From assembly GCA_046735355.1 (NCBI GenBank), contig JBKPTC010000162.1, forward strand, positions 1 through 35,087: 35,087 nucleotides of DNA. The letters run 5' to 3'. A program made the position numbers and the translations under genes. Position 1 is the first letter of the stretch; each line of letters begins with the position of its first letter. This stretch comes from DATAEU01 sp046735355. GTDB taxonomy: Bacteria > Actinomycetota > UBA4738 > HRBIN12. Below are positions 27,270 through 35,087 of the stretch, in pieces. Below the pieces are notes generated by a model. The model had not been told where the DNA came from. It saw nothing but the letters and a program-made list of their open reading frames with translations, and searched no databases.

Positions 27270-28127
27270 ATGACGTCGCCGTTCCGAGCGCTCCCCGAGA
27301 CGATCCAGCGGCTGAAGCAGCTCGACAGGCTGTCGGATCCGGTCGCGAAGGCCGTCGAGGACGTGCTCGGACCGGGGCGCGCGAAGGACGCGCTGGCCGG
27401 AACCTGGCTCGGGCACCCGATCCATCCGGTCCTCACCGACGTCGTCGTGGGCGCGTGGACGTCCGCGTTCGCGCTGGACGCCGTCGGCGGCGAGCGGACC
27501 GCGGCCGCCGCCGACACGCTGGTCGGCCTCGGCGTGCTGGCCGCGGTTCCGACCGCCCTTACGGGCCTCGCCGACTGGGTCGACACGTGGGGTCCCACCC
27601 GGCGCGTCGGAACGGTGCACGCGGCCGGCAACCTCGCGGCCGTCGCCGTCTACGGGCTGTCGTGGATCGCTCGCAAACGCGGCGCTCGAGGGCTCGGCGT
27701 CACGCTCGGGATGGTCGGCATGGGGATCGCGAGCGGAACCGCGTATCTCGGCGGGCATCTGGTGTTCGGCAAGGGCGTCGGCGTCGACGCCGGCGTGTTC
27801 GAGCACGGCCCCAAGAGATGGACGGCCGTCGCGGACGAGGCCGATCTGTCACCCAACGGCGCGCTCGCGGCCGAGGCCGGCGACGCCGAGATCGCGCTGT
27901 TCCGTCAGGACGGGTGGATCTGCGCGATCGCGGAGCGGTGCACGCATCGCGGCGCGCCGTTGCACAAGGGCGTCGTCGAGGGCGGTGTCGTCACCTGTCC
28001 GTGGCACGGAAGCCGGTTCGACGTCTGCAGCGGCTCCGTCCTCAGAGGGCCGGCGACGGCGCCCCAGCAGGCGTTCGAGACGCGCGTGCAGGACGGCAAG
28101 ATCGAGATCCGCCGGGCGCCCGAGTGA
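27270..28127 (+). CDS. DUF2231 membrane domain fused to a Rieske [2Fe-2S] domain
   Basis: The 285-residue protein has an N-terminal DUF2231-type membrane part (about 40-165) beginning with the GHPIHPVLTDVVVGAW signature, with membrane histidines H49, H52, H117 and H163 in about four TMs. A C-terminal Rieske domain (about 183-283) follows, with cluster ligands C224 and H226 (CTHRGAPL) and C243 and H246 (CPWHGSRFD). The likely role is membrane-bound electron transfer, perhaps with haem in the membrane part; this is inferred from the domains. The ATG start at 27270 follows AAGGAGG (27254-27260). The gene is convergent with the amidohydrolase gene (9 bases between stops). A palindrome lies upstream. 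Confidence 0.85.
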   Translation: MTSPFRALPETIQRLKQLDRLSDPVAKAVEDVLGPGRAKDALAGTWLGHPIHPVLTDVVVGAWTSAFALDAVGGERTAAAADTLVGLGVLAAVPTALTGLADWVDTWGPTRRVGTVHAAGNLAAVAVYGLSWIARKRGARGLGVTLGMVGMGIASGTAYLGGHLVFGKGVGVDAGVFEHGPKRWTAVADEADLSPNGALAAEAGDAEIALFRQDGWICAIAERCTHRGAPLHKGVVEGGVVTCPWHGSRFDVCSGSVLRGPATAPQQAFETRVQDGKIEIRRAPE

Positions 28128-28136
28128 CGCCGGCCG

Positions 28137-29177
28137 TCAGCTGCCCGACACGGTGCGGCCCGCCCGCATCACCATGCGGAGATCGCCGATGGCGGACAGG
28201 TCCTCGAACGGGTCCGCCCGCAGCGTGACCAGGTCGGCGGGCGCGCCCGGACCGATCGGACCGGCCGTCATGGCGCTGAGCACGTCCTCGACCGGCATCC
28301 GGCACGCCTCGTGCAGGAGGAACGCCTCGCGGACGTCGATCCCCGGCGGGATCGCGCCGTTGCCGAGGTCCGTTCCGTACGCGACCGTCCCGCCCGCGTT
28401 GCGGAACCGCGTGAGGTTGTCGCAGGCCACGCGCAGCTCCTCCGTGATCTCGCCGAACGACCAGATGTCGAGCGTCGACACGATCCGGACCGACCTCGCG
28501 AGGCCCTCGATCGTCGACTCGGGCAGCCGGTGCGTCCACGGCGTGTGCGCGAGCTCGTCGACGCCCGCGCCGAGCGCGCGCTCGGGCTCGCCCTTCCCCT
28601 GGGCGTGCGCCGTGACCGGGATGCCGCGCGCGTGCGCCGTCTCGACGACACGTGAGAGCTCGGCGTCGCTCGGCGTCGGTCCGTCCTCGGCGTTCAACGA
28701 CACCTTGATGGCGGCGGCGCCCCGCGCGACGAGGAGATCGACGACGGTCACCGCGTCGTCCGGGCCGTGGAGCTCCCGGGCGGCGAGCGGCGGCGCCCAT
28801 CTCGCTCGCGTCGGATAGCCGCCGAGACCCGTCAGCATCGGGCCGACCGCGCGGATCAGCGGCCCGCTGAACGAAGGCACCTCGGAGGCTTCGGCGAGCG
28901 GGAAGATCTCGTCCGGGTCCCACGCGAGATCGCGGACCGCCACGACGCCGCCCATCAAGACGGCGCCCGGCTCGGACAGGCGCACGTGTACGTGGCGGTC
29001 GGCGACGCCCGGCATCAGGAATCCGTCGAGGTGGCGGACCTCCTCGGCCGCCGGCGCGTCCGCGCGGGATCCCGCGTACACCACGACGCCGGCGTCCACG
29101 ACGACGGTCGCCGGACGGGCCGCGCGCCCGACGCCGAACCACCCCGCCGGCGCGTCGAGGCGCAGGGATGCGACCAC
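28137..29177 (-). CDS. Metal-dependent amidohydrolase (imidazolonepropionase/prolidase-like)
   Basis: The 346-residue amidohydrolase-superfamily enzyme has an N-terminal beta-sandwich strand (VVVDAGVVVYAG), then FLMPGVADRHVHVRL with metal ligands H62 and H64. K158 in AAAIKVSL is probably the carbamylated bridging Lys. H191 (TAHAQG), H211 (ELAHT) and the catalytic D270 (YGTDLG) follow. The C-terminal ADLVTLRADPFEDLSAI returns to the small domain. The protein hydrolyses an unknown C-N (or C-O) bond; at 346 residues it is shorter than the usual 400. The GTG start at 29177 was chosen because TACAGT ends 6 bases upstream, as in uvrA/B/C. Substrate cannot be predicted. It separates the Rieske gene from uvrB. 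Confidence 0.85.
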   Translation of the reverse strand: MVASLRLDAPAGWFGVGRAARPATVVVDAGVVVYAGSRADAPAAEEVRHLDGFLMPGVADRHVHVRLSEPGAVLMGGVVAVRDLAWDPDEIFPLAEASEVPSFSGPLIRAVGPMLTGLGGYPTRARWAPPLAARELHGPDDAVTVVDLLVARGAAAIKVSLNAEDGPTPSDAELSRVVETAHARGIPVTAHAQGKGEPERALGAGVDELAHTPWTHRLPESTIEGLARSVRIVSTLDIWSFGEITEELRVACDNLTRFRNAGGTVAYGTDLGNGAIPPGIDVREAFLLHEACRMPVEDVLSAMTAGPIGPGAPADLVTLRADPFEDLSAIGDLRMVMRAGRTVSGS

Positions 29178-29183
29178 GCGCGA

Positions 29184-29205
29184 ACTGTAGACGTCCCGCC
29201 GACGC
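29184..29205 (-). promoter_or_regulatory. Leaderless promoter of the amidohydrolase gene
   Basis: On the minus strand TACAGT (29184-29189) is followed by 6 bases and GTG 29177. Upstream, after 7 bases, GCGTCGGCG (29197-29205) gives a 6-of-9 match to TTGTCRGTG, though GTC words are common here. No Shine-Dalgarno is present. Confidence 0.4.
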
Positions 29206-29223
29206 GAACCGGCGGAGCCGGCC

Positions 29224-31239
<2,016 letters not shown>

Positions 31240-31245
31240 CGACCC

Positions 31246-31268
31246 ATCGTACGAGAGGCCGGCGACAG
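31246..31268 (-). promoter_or_regulatory. Leaderless promoter of uvrB with damage-element-like motif
   Basis: On the minus strand CTGTCGCCG (31260-31268), N8, TACGAT (31246-31251), N6, ATG 31239. The first element matches mycobacterial TTGTCRGTG at 6 of 9 positions, including the TGTCR core, with the exact N8 spacing. It is the best of the three uvr matches. No Shine-Dalgarno is present. Confidence 0.55.
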
Positions 31269-31280
31269 CGTTTCCGTGCC

Positions 31281-31802
31281 CTACGCCGAGCCGTCGACGA
31301 ACGCCCGCAGGTCGTTCAGGTGGGCTCGATCGTGCGTGAAGAGCCCGTCGTCGCCCGCCAGATACCCGCCGATCCGTGCGCCGAGCGGCTTGCGTGCGCG
31401 CCGAGTCGCGGGAGACCGCCAGCGGTCGTCGGACATGCGCTCGATCAGCGCGACGAGGTCCGCGTGTGTTCTCGCAGCGCGGCGGCGCGCCCGCGCCCAC
31501 GTCAGGTGCGCCGCCGCGGCGACGCCCTCGGCGTTCACGGCCGGCGTGCTCTTCGACCAGATCAGGCGGTCGACCGGCGAGCCCTCGCCCCGGTCCCACG
31601 CCGCGACCGAGTCGAGCGCGAACCGCTCCCACTGCTCGAGGTGGGTCACGAGATCCTTCGGCGACCACGCTCCCCCGGCCAGCCCCGGTCGCGTTCGGTC
31701 GCGTGGCGCCAGCCGGTCGAACAGCGCGTCGATCTCCGCGCGCTGTCGGTCGAGCAGTCGGAGCGCCTGCGTGCGAGACGGAAGCTTGGGATCGTCGGTC
31801 AC
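31281..31802 (-). CDS. DinB-like four-helix-bundle protein
   Basis: The 173-residue protein has the pattern of DinB/ClbS-DfsB-type proteins: helix 1 (about 10-31, RTQALRLLDRQRAEIDALFD), a W-SPKDLVTHLEQWE box with H54, a long third helix (about 92-123), and a closing FTHDRAHLNDLRAF with H157 and H161. H54, H157 and H161 are placed like the metal-binding histidines of the fold. Members include thiol-dependent S-transferases and detoxification proteins, so the reaction is unknown. The GTG at 31802 overlaps the stop of the ABC ATPase gene as GTGA, so it is translated as the last gene of the amino acid importer operon. A longer frame that continues upstream would run inside that ATPase gene and is rejected. 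Confidence 0.75.
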   Translation of the reverse strand: MTDDPKLPSRTQALRLLDRQRAEIDALFDRLAPRDRTRPGLAGGAWSPKDLVTHLEQWERFALDSVAAWDRGEGSPVDRLIWSKSTPAVNAEGVAAAAHLTWARARRRAARTHADLVALIERMSDDRWRSPATRRARKPLGARIGGYLAGDDGLFTHDRAHLNDLRAFVDGSA

Positions 31803-32548
31803 GCCAGCCGTCCCGCCGCGATGATGCTCTGGAGGAACTCGGCCGTCCGGGGCTGCTCCGGCGAGGTGAAGATCCGCTCGGGCGGCCCCTCCTCGAGGAT
31901 CCGCCCCTGATCCAGGAAGCACACGCGGTTCGCGATGTCGCGCGCGAACCCCATCTCGTGCGTCGCGATCACCATCGTCATGCCGCTCGTCGCGAGCTCG
32001 CGGATCACGTTCAGGACCTCGGCGACGAGCTCGGGGTCCAGCGCGCTCGTGACCTCGTCGAGGAGCATGACTGTCGGCTGCATCGCGAGCGCGCGCACGA
32101 TCGCGACCCGCTGCTGCTGCCCGCCGGACAGCCGGTCCGGATAGTCGTCGCGCTTGTCGGCCAGGCCGAACCGGCGGAGCAGCTCGTCCGCGCGCGCCTC
32201 GGCGTCCGTCCGCGAGAGCCGAAGCGCCTCGGTCGGCCCGAGCGTGATGTTGCGGAGCACCGTCATGTGCGGGAACAGGTTGAACGCCTGGAACACGATG
32301 CCGATTGAGCGCCGGACGGCGTTTGCGTCGGTGCCCGTGGCGGTCGCCTCGCGACCGCCCACGACGATGCGGCCAGCGTCGACCGGCTCCAGCAGGTCGA
32401 TGCACCGCAGCAGCGTCGACTTGCCCGATCCGGACGCGCCGATCAGGCACACGACCTCGTGCTCGGCGATCGACAGATCGATCCCGCGCAGGACCTCGAG
32501 CGCGCCGAACGACTTGTGGAGGTTCTCCACGCGCAGAGCCTCCGTCAC
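31799..32548 (-). CDS. Polar amino acid ABC transporter ATP-binding protein (GlnQ/HisP type)
   Basis: The 249-residue ABC ATPase starts with LRVENLHKSFGALEVLRGID. Walker A is GASGSGKST (37-45). The Q-loop lies in GIVFQAFNLFPHMTVLRNI, the signature is RLSGGQQQRVAIVRALAM, Walker B VMLLDEVTSALDPELV, and the switch IATHEMGFARDIA. This is the classic polar amino acid (PAAT) subfamily pattern; the Walker B EVTSALDP variant occurs in that subfamily. It powers the importer with the permease and binding protein encoded upstream. The GTG start at 32548 overlaps the permease stop (GTGA), and its own stop overlaps the DinB-like gene. The substrate amino acid is unknown. Confidence 0.93.
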   Translation of the reverse strand: MTEALRVENLHKSFGALEVLRGIDLSIAEHEVVCLIGASGSGKSTLLRCIDLLEPVDAGRIVVGGREATATGTDANAVRRSIGIVFQAFNLFPHMTVLRNITLGPTEALRLSRTDAEARADELLRRFGLADKRDDYPDRLSGGQQQRVAIVRALAMQPTVMLLDEVTSALDPELVAEVLNVIRELATSGMTMVIATHEMGFARDIANRVCFLDQGRILEEGPPERIFTSPEQPRTAEFLQSIIAAGRLA

Positions 32549-33456
32549 AGCAACGCTCCGGCCTGTCGTCGGACACGTTGCCGCGCGAGCAACCAATCGA
32601 CCAGTCGCGTCAGCGGGATCGTGATCGCGAGGAAGATCAGCGCCGCGGCGACGTACGGCGTGAAGTTGAAGTCCGCCGCCTGACGGATCTGCGCCATCTT
32701 GAAGGCCTCCGGCACCGCGACGATGAACGCGATCAGCGCCGTGTCCTTCTGAAGCGCGACGAAGTCGTTGAGCAGCGGTGGCACGACGCGCCGGACGGCC
32801 TGCGGGATCACGACGAACCGCAGGGACTGCCACCGGCTGAGCCCGAGCGATCGTGCGGCCGCGACCTGACTCGGATGGACGGTCTCGATGCCGGCCCGGT
32901 ACACCTCGGACACGTACGCCGAGTAGCTGAGCACGAGCGCCACGACGCCCCAGAACGCCGGATCGATCGGCACGCCCGGCAGCTGTAGGGCCGGAACGCC
33001 GAACCCGAGGAGATACACCACGAGGATCGTCGGGATGCCTCGGAACACGTCCGTGTAGACGATGGCCATCGCCCGCAGGGGGAAGAAGACGGGGCCGGGC
33101 AGGCTCCGTATCACCGCCAGGACGAGCGCGAGCGCGAGGATGAAGACCTCGCCGATCAGGAAGTACTGCACGTTGAGCCGGAAGCGCGCGAGGATCTCCG
33201 GGAACGTCCGCGCGAACTCCTCGCGGTTGAAGAACGCGTCGCGAACGACCGGCCAGTTGGGCGAGCGGACCACGAACCAGACGGCGAGCCCGAGCACGAC
33301 GATCGTGCTCGCGATCGCGATAGCGACACCCTTGGCGCCCTCGGCCCGCAGCGGGTCGAGGATCCGGGACGGAGCAGGGTCGTGGTTCGGCAGGCGGGGA
33401 CCTGCCTCGACGTCCTGCGAGAGGCGCGCGATCTCGCCGCCGCCTCCTGTACTCAC
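32545..33456 (-). CDS. Polar amino acid ABC transporter permease (HisM/GlnP type)
   Basis: The 303-residue permease has a cytoplasmic N-terminal extension of about 40 residues, TM1 at about 43-64, then an outer segment with a Phe-rich WPVVRDAFFN. The permease core starts near residue 96 (NVQYFLIGEVFILALALVLAVI is TM2) and contains YTDVFRGIPTILVVYLL and the EAA loop EVYRAGIETVHPSQVAAARS, followed by LGLSRWQSLRFVVIPQA. It ends with a basic tail. Only one permease gene is present, so it probably forms a homodimer, as in many PAAT systems. The start is GTG 33456, 22 bases after the binding-protein stop, and the end overlaps the ATPase gene. Confidence 0.92.
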   Translation of the reverse strand: MSTGGGGEIARLSQDVEAGPRLPNHDPAPSRILDPLRAEGAKGVAIAIASTIVVLGLAVWFVVRSPNWPVVRDAFFNREEFARTFPEILARFRLNVQYFLIGEVFILALALVLAVIRSLPGPVFFPLRAMAIVYTDVFRGIPTILVVYLLGFGVPALQLPGVPIDPAFWGVVALVLSYSAYVSEVYRAGIETVHPSQVAAARSLGLSRWQSLRFVVIPQAVRRVVPPLLNDFVALQKDTALIAFIVAVPEAFKMAQIRQAADFNFTPYVAAALIFLAITIPLTRLVDWLLARQRVRRQAGALL

Positions 33457-33478
33457 GATGCGACGGCCGGGACGGCCA

Positions 33479-34414
33479 CTAGCTCAGGACGGGCACCTTG
33501 CCGACGTTCGTCTTCTCGGACAGCCAAGTCGTCTGGATCTGCTCGAGCGTCCCGTCGCTCTTCATCTCGTCGAGCGCCTGATCGACGCACGCGACGAGCG
33601 GGCTGCCCTTCGTGAACGTCGTGCCGAAGTACTCGCCCTGCTCCGACGTCTGGAACTGCCCCACCACGACCCCGTTCTTGACCTCCTGCACGAACGGGTC
33701 CGCGAGGTACAGCGCGGTCGGGAGGTCGACCACGATCGCGTCGACCTGACCGGCGTTGAGCGCGGCCACGGAGTCCGCGAGCGAGTTGTACGCGCCCGGC
33801 TCCTTGTTGGGCTGGATCACGTTCTGGATGAAGTCGTAGCTCGTCGTTCCGATCTGCGTGGCGATGGAGTAGTCCTTGAGATCCGCGATGCCGGTCGCCT
33901 TCGTGATCGGGTTGCCCTTGACGCTCACGATCGACTGGTTGACGTCGTAGTAGCTCTGGCTGAAGTCGACCGCCTGCGCGCGCTTGGCGGAGTACGAGAT
34001 CTGCTCGATCGCGAAGTCGTAGTTCTTCGGACCGGGCTTGTAGGTCTGCCCGAACGGCGCGACCGTCCAGTCGACCTGATCCTTGGAGAAGCCGAGCCGG
34101 TCGGCGACCTCGTACGCGACGGCGTCCTCGAACCCCTTGCCCGTGTACGGGTCGTTGAACTTCCAGTCCTTGTGCGCGTCCGTCTCGCCGCCCGCGAAGT
34201 ACGGCGGATACGCCGGGTTGTCCGTTCCGATCGTCAGCCGCCCGTCCGCGTAGAACGAGCCGCCGTTCTGCTGCGCGCATGCCTGCGCGGTCGCCGGCTT
34301 GGTCGGCACGGCGCCGGTGCCCGATCCGCTGTCGCCACCGACCGACGGGTTGTCGCTGGCGCACGCGGTCAGCGCCAGCAGCAGCGTCGCCGCACCGATG
34401 ACGAGCTTCCGCAT
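33479..34414 (-). CDS. Amino acid ABC transporter substrate-binding lipoprotein
   Basis: The 311-residue SBP_bac_3-family lipoprotein has a signal peptide to residue 17 and lipobox LTAC with Cys18, then a Gly/Ser linker. The mature domain begins GRLTIGTDNPAYPPYF and includes GFEDAVAYEVADRLGF, a Asp in the DFAIEQISYSAKRAQAVDFS stretch typical of the ligand pocket, and IVVDLPTALYLA. Three further cysteines (about residues 46, 281 and beyond the lipobox) are present; C46 and the one in LVACVDQAL may form a disulfide. The ATG start at 34414 is preceded by AGGGGG/GAGG. It is the first gene of the four-gene importer-DinB operon, with a TAGGCT -10 box about 47 bases upstream. The ligand is unknown. 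Confidence 0.9.
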   Translation of the reverse strand: MRKLVIGAATLLLALTACASDNPSVGGDSGSGTGAVPTKPATAQACAQQNGGSFYADGRLTIGTDNPAYPPYFAGGETDAHKDWKFNDPYTGKGFEDAVAYEVADRLGFSKDQVDWTVAPFGQTYKPGPKNYDFAIEQISYSAKRAQAVDFSQSYYDVNQSIVSVKGNPITKATGIADLKDYSIATQIGTTSYDFIQNVIQPNKEPGAYNSLADSVAALNAGQVDAIVVDLPTALYLADPFVQEVKNGVVVGQFQTSEQGEYFGTTFTKGSPLVACVDQALDEMKSDGTLEQIQTTWLSEKTNVGKVPVLS

Positions 34415-34460
34415 CCTCGAGACCCCCTGGGAACGACGTGACGTGCGCGTTCGAGCGGCG

Positions 34461-34466
34461 AGCCTA
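34461..34466 (-). promoter_or_regulatory. Putative -10 box of the amino acid importer operon
   Basis: On the minus strand TAGGCT stands 46 bases upstream of ATG 34414, giving a leader of about 40 bases with a purine-rich ribosome-binding site. An imperfect dyad with arms GAACG (34431-34435) and CGTTC (34448-34452) lies in the leader and could be an operator. No clear -35 box is visible. Confidence 0.35.
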
Positions 34467-34511
34467 GCACACGGTCTTGCGTTCGATCGGGCGTTTGCGC
34501 AGGTCGGCGGC

Positions 34512-35087
34512 CTACCGCCGCGGCTCCCACGAGAAGAACCGAGCGGCCAGCACGAGGCCGACGACCCCCCACGCGGCCACGACGAGGACGTCCGACCACC
34601 GGAACGGCAGCGGGGATCCGTAGAAGGAGCCGCCCATCGCCTCGGCGAAGTGCCGGACCGGGAAGAAGCGGCCGATCGTCCTGATCCACAGCGGCGCGTC
34701 GTCGCCGATCGGGATGAAGATCCCGGACAGGAACAGCAGCGGCAGGATGATCGCGTTGACGACCGCGGGCGCCGCGTCGGCGTTCGGCACGGCGGCCGTC
34801 GTGGCCAGGGCCAGCGCCGCGAAGCTCGAGGCGCCGACGAGCACGGTGACGACGAACCGGAAGAGCCCGACCCCCGTGGGCAGCGCGACGCCAAAGACGA
34901 CGAGCCCGAAGAGCGACGTGATGATGACGAGCAGCACCGCGATCGTCATCGCGTGCAGGACCCGACCGCCGAGGTAGACCCACCCCGGAAGCGGCGTGCC
35001 GCGGACGCGCTTCAGCACGCCCGAGTCGCGTTGGAACGTGACGCTCACCGCGATGTTCGTGTACGAGGCGGTGATGACGGCGAACGC
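34512..35087 (-). CDS. ABC-2 type transporter permease, C-terminal part (runs off the window)
   Basis: The frame is open from the window edge and gives 191 residues to the stop. It begins FAVITASYTNIAVSVTFQRD followed by SGVLKRVRGTPLPGWVYLGG, the cytoplasmic loop typical of DrrB-like ABC-2 permeases, then four hydrophobic segments (about 45-70, 75-100, 104-123 and 163-185) with LPLLFLSGIFIPIGDDAPLW and FFPVRHFAEAMGGSF before the last one. It ends in WEPRR. Such permeases pair with a separate ATPase for drug, lipid or polysaccharide export. The GTG at 35048 is an internal codon rather than the start, since the homologous sequence continues to the edge. The ATPase should lie just outside. Confidence 0.85.
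   Translation of the reverse strand, partial: AFAVITASYTNIAVSVTFQRDSGVLKRVRGTPLPGWVYLGGRVLHAMTIAVLLVIITSLFGLVVFGVALPTGVGLFRFVVTVLVGASSFAALALATTAAVPNADAAPAVVNAIILPLLFLSGIFIPIGDDAPLWIRTIGRFFPVRHFAEAMGGSFYGSPLPFRWSDVLVVAAWGVVGLVLAARFFSWEPRR

Noticed and set aside
31240..31668. A 143-residue N-terminal extension of UvrB.
   Set aside because: The family N-terminus (FEPSGDQP) begins right after ATG 31239, and the extension is antisense-like and overlaps the DinB-like gene.

Overview
The window is high-GC DNA from an actinomycete-like bacterium, most probably an uncultured member of the Actinomycetota. Supporting signs are: an uvrC-rapZ-gap-pgk-tpiA gene string, frequent GTG starts, start codons placed 6-9 bases after TANNNT hexamers with no Shine-Dalgarno sequence, Gly/Ala-rich lipoproteins, and an ABC-2 permease of the actinobacterial drug-efflux type. 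Almost all genes lie on the minus strand. No database search was possible, so family names rest on motifs and domain order read by eye.

Region 1-2560 is a decayed accessory segment. It holds the 3' end of a small gene, a 4-TM CopD/DUF2269-like membrane protein, a 55-residue zinc-ribbon protein whose C-terminus matches the truncated gene at base 1, a repeat-rich non-coding stretch, and a frameshifted, truncated tyrosine integrase. The integrase remnant lies on the 3' side of a tRNA-Leu(GAG) gene, the usual layout of an integrated element.

Region 2564-13457 is tRNA-Leu, secG and a large peptide-type ABC importer operon. In transcription order it reads C-A-B, C-A-B, D, F, secG: a duplicated permease/binding-protein module served by a single pair of ATPases. 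Both binding proteins carry a DxDxDG-like, two-cysteine insert, and a strong stem-loop follows each binding-protein gene.

Region 13458-20617 is the central-carbon and repair block uvrC, rapZ, gap, pgk, tpiA, apgM. The genes are tightly packed, and those from gap to apgM abut or overlap. Compared with the usual actinobacterial order, yvcK and whiA are missing between rapZ and gap, and apgM plus the importer operon sit between tpiA and secG.

Region 20618-31268 contains uvrA and uvrB, interspersed with envelope and redox genes: a lipoprotein with a beta-propeller-like region and two type-1 copper cupredoxin domains, a divergent frameshifted propeller lipoprotein, a small hypothetical gene followed by a broken kynureninase-like fragment, a DUF2231-Rieske fusion, and a metal-dependent amidohydrolase. 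The uvrA, uvrB, uvrC and amidohydrolase genes all show TANNNT-N6-start, which predicts leaderless mRNAs, and the uvr genes carry upstream GTC-containing elements reminiscent of mycobacterial damage promoters.

Region 31281-35087 is a polar amino acid ABC operon (binding protein, permease, ATPase) translationally coupled to a DinB-like protein, then the 3' part of an ABC-2 permease running off the window. I see no CRISPR array, rRNA or intact mobile element.
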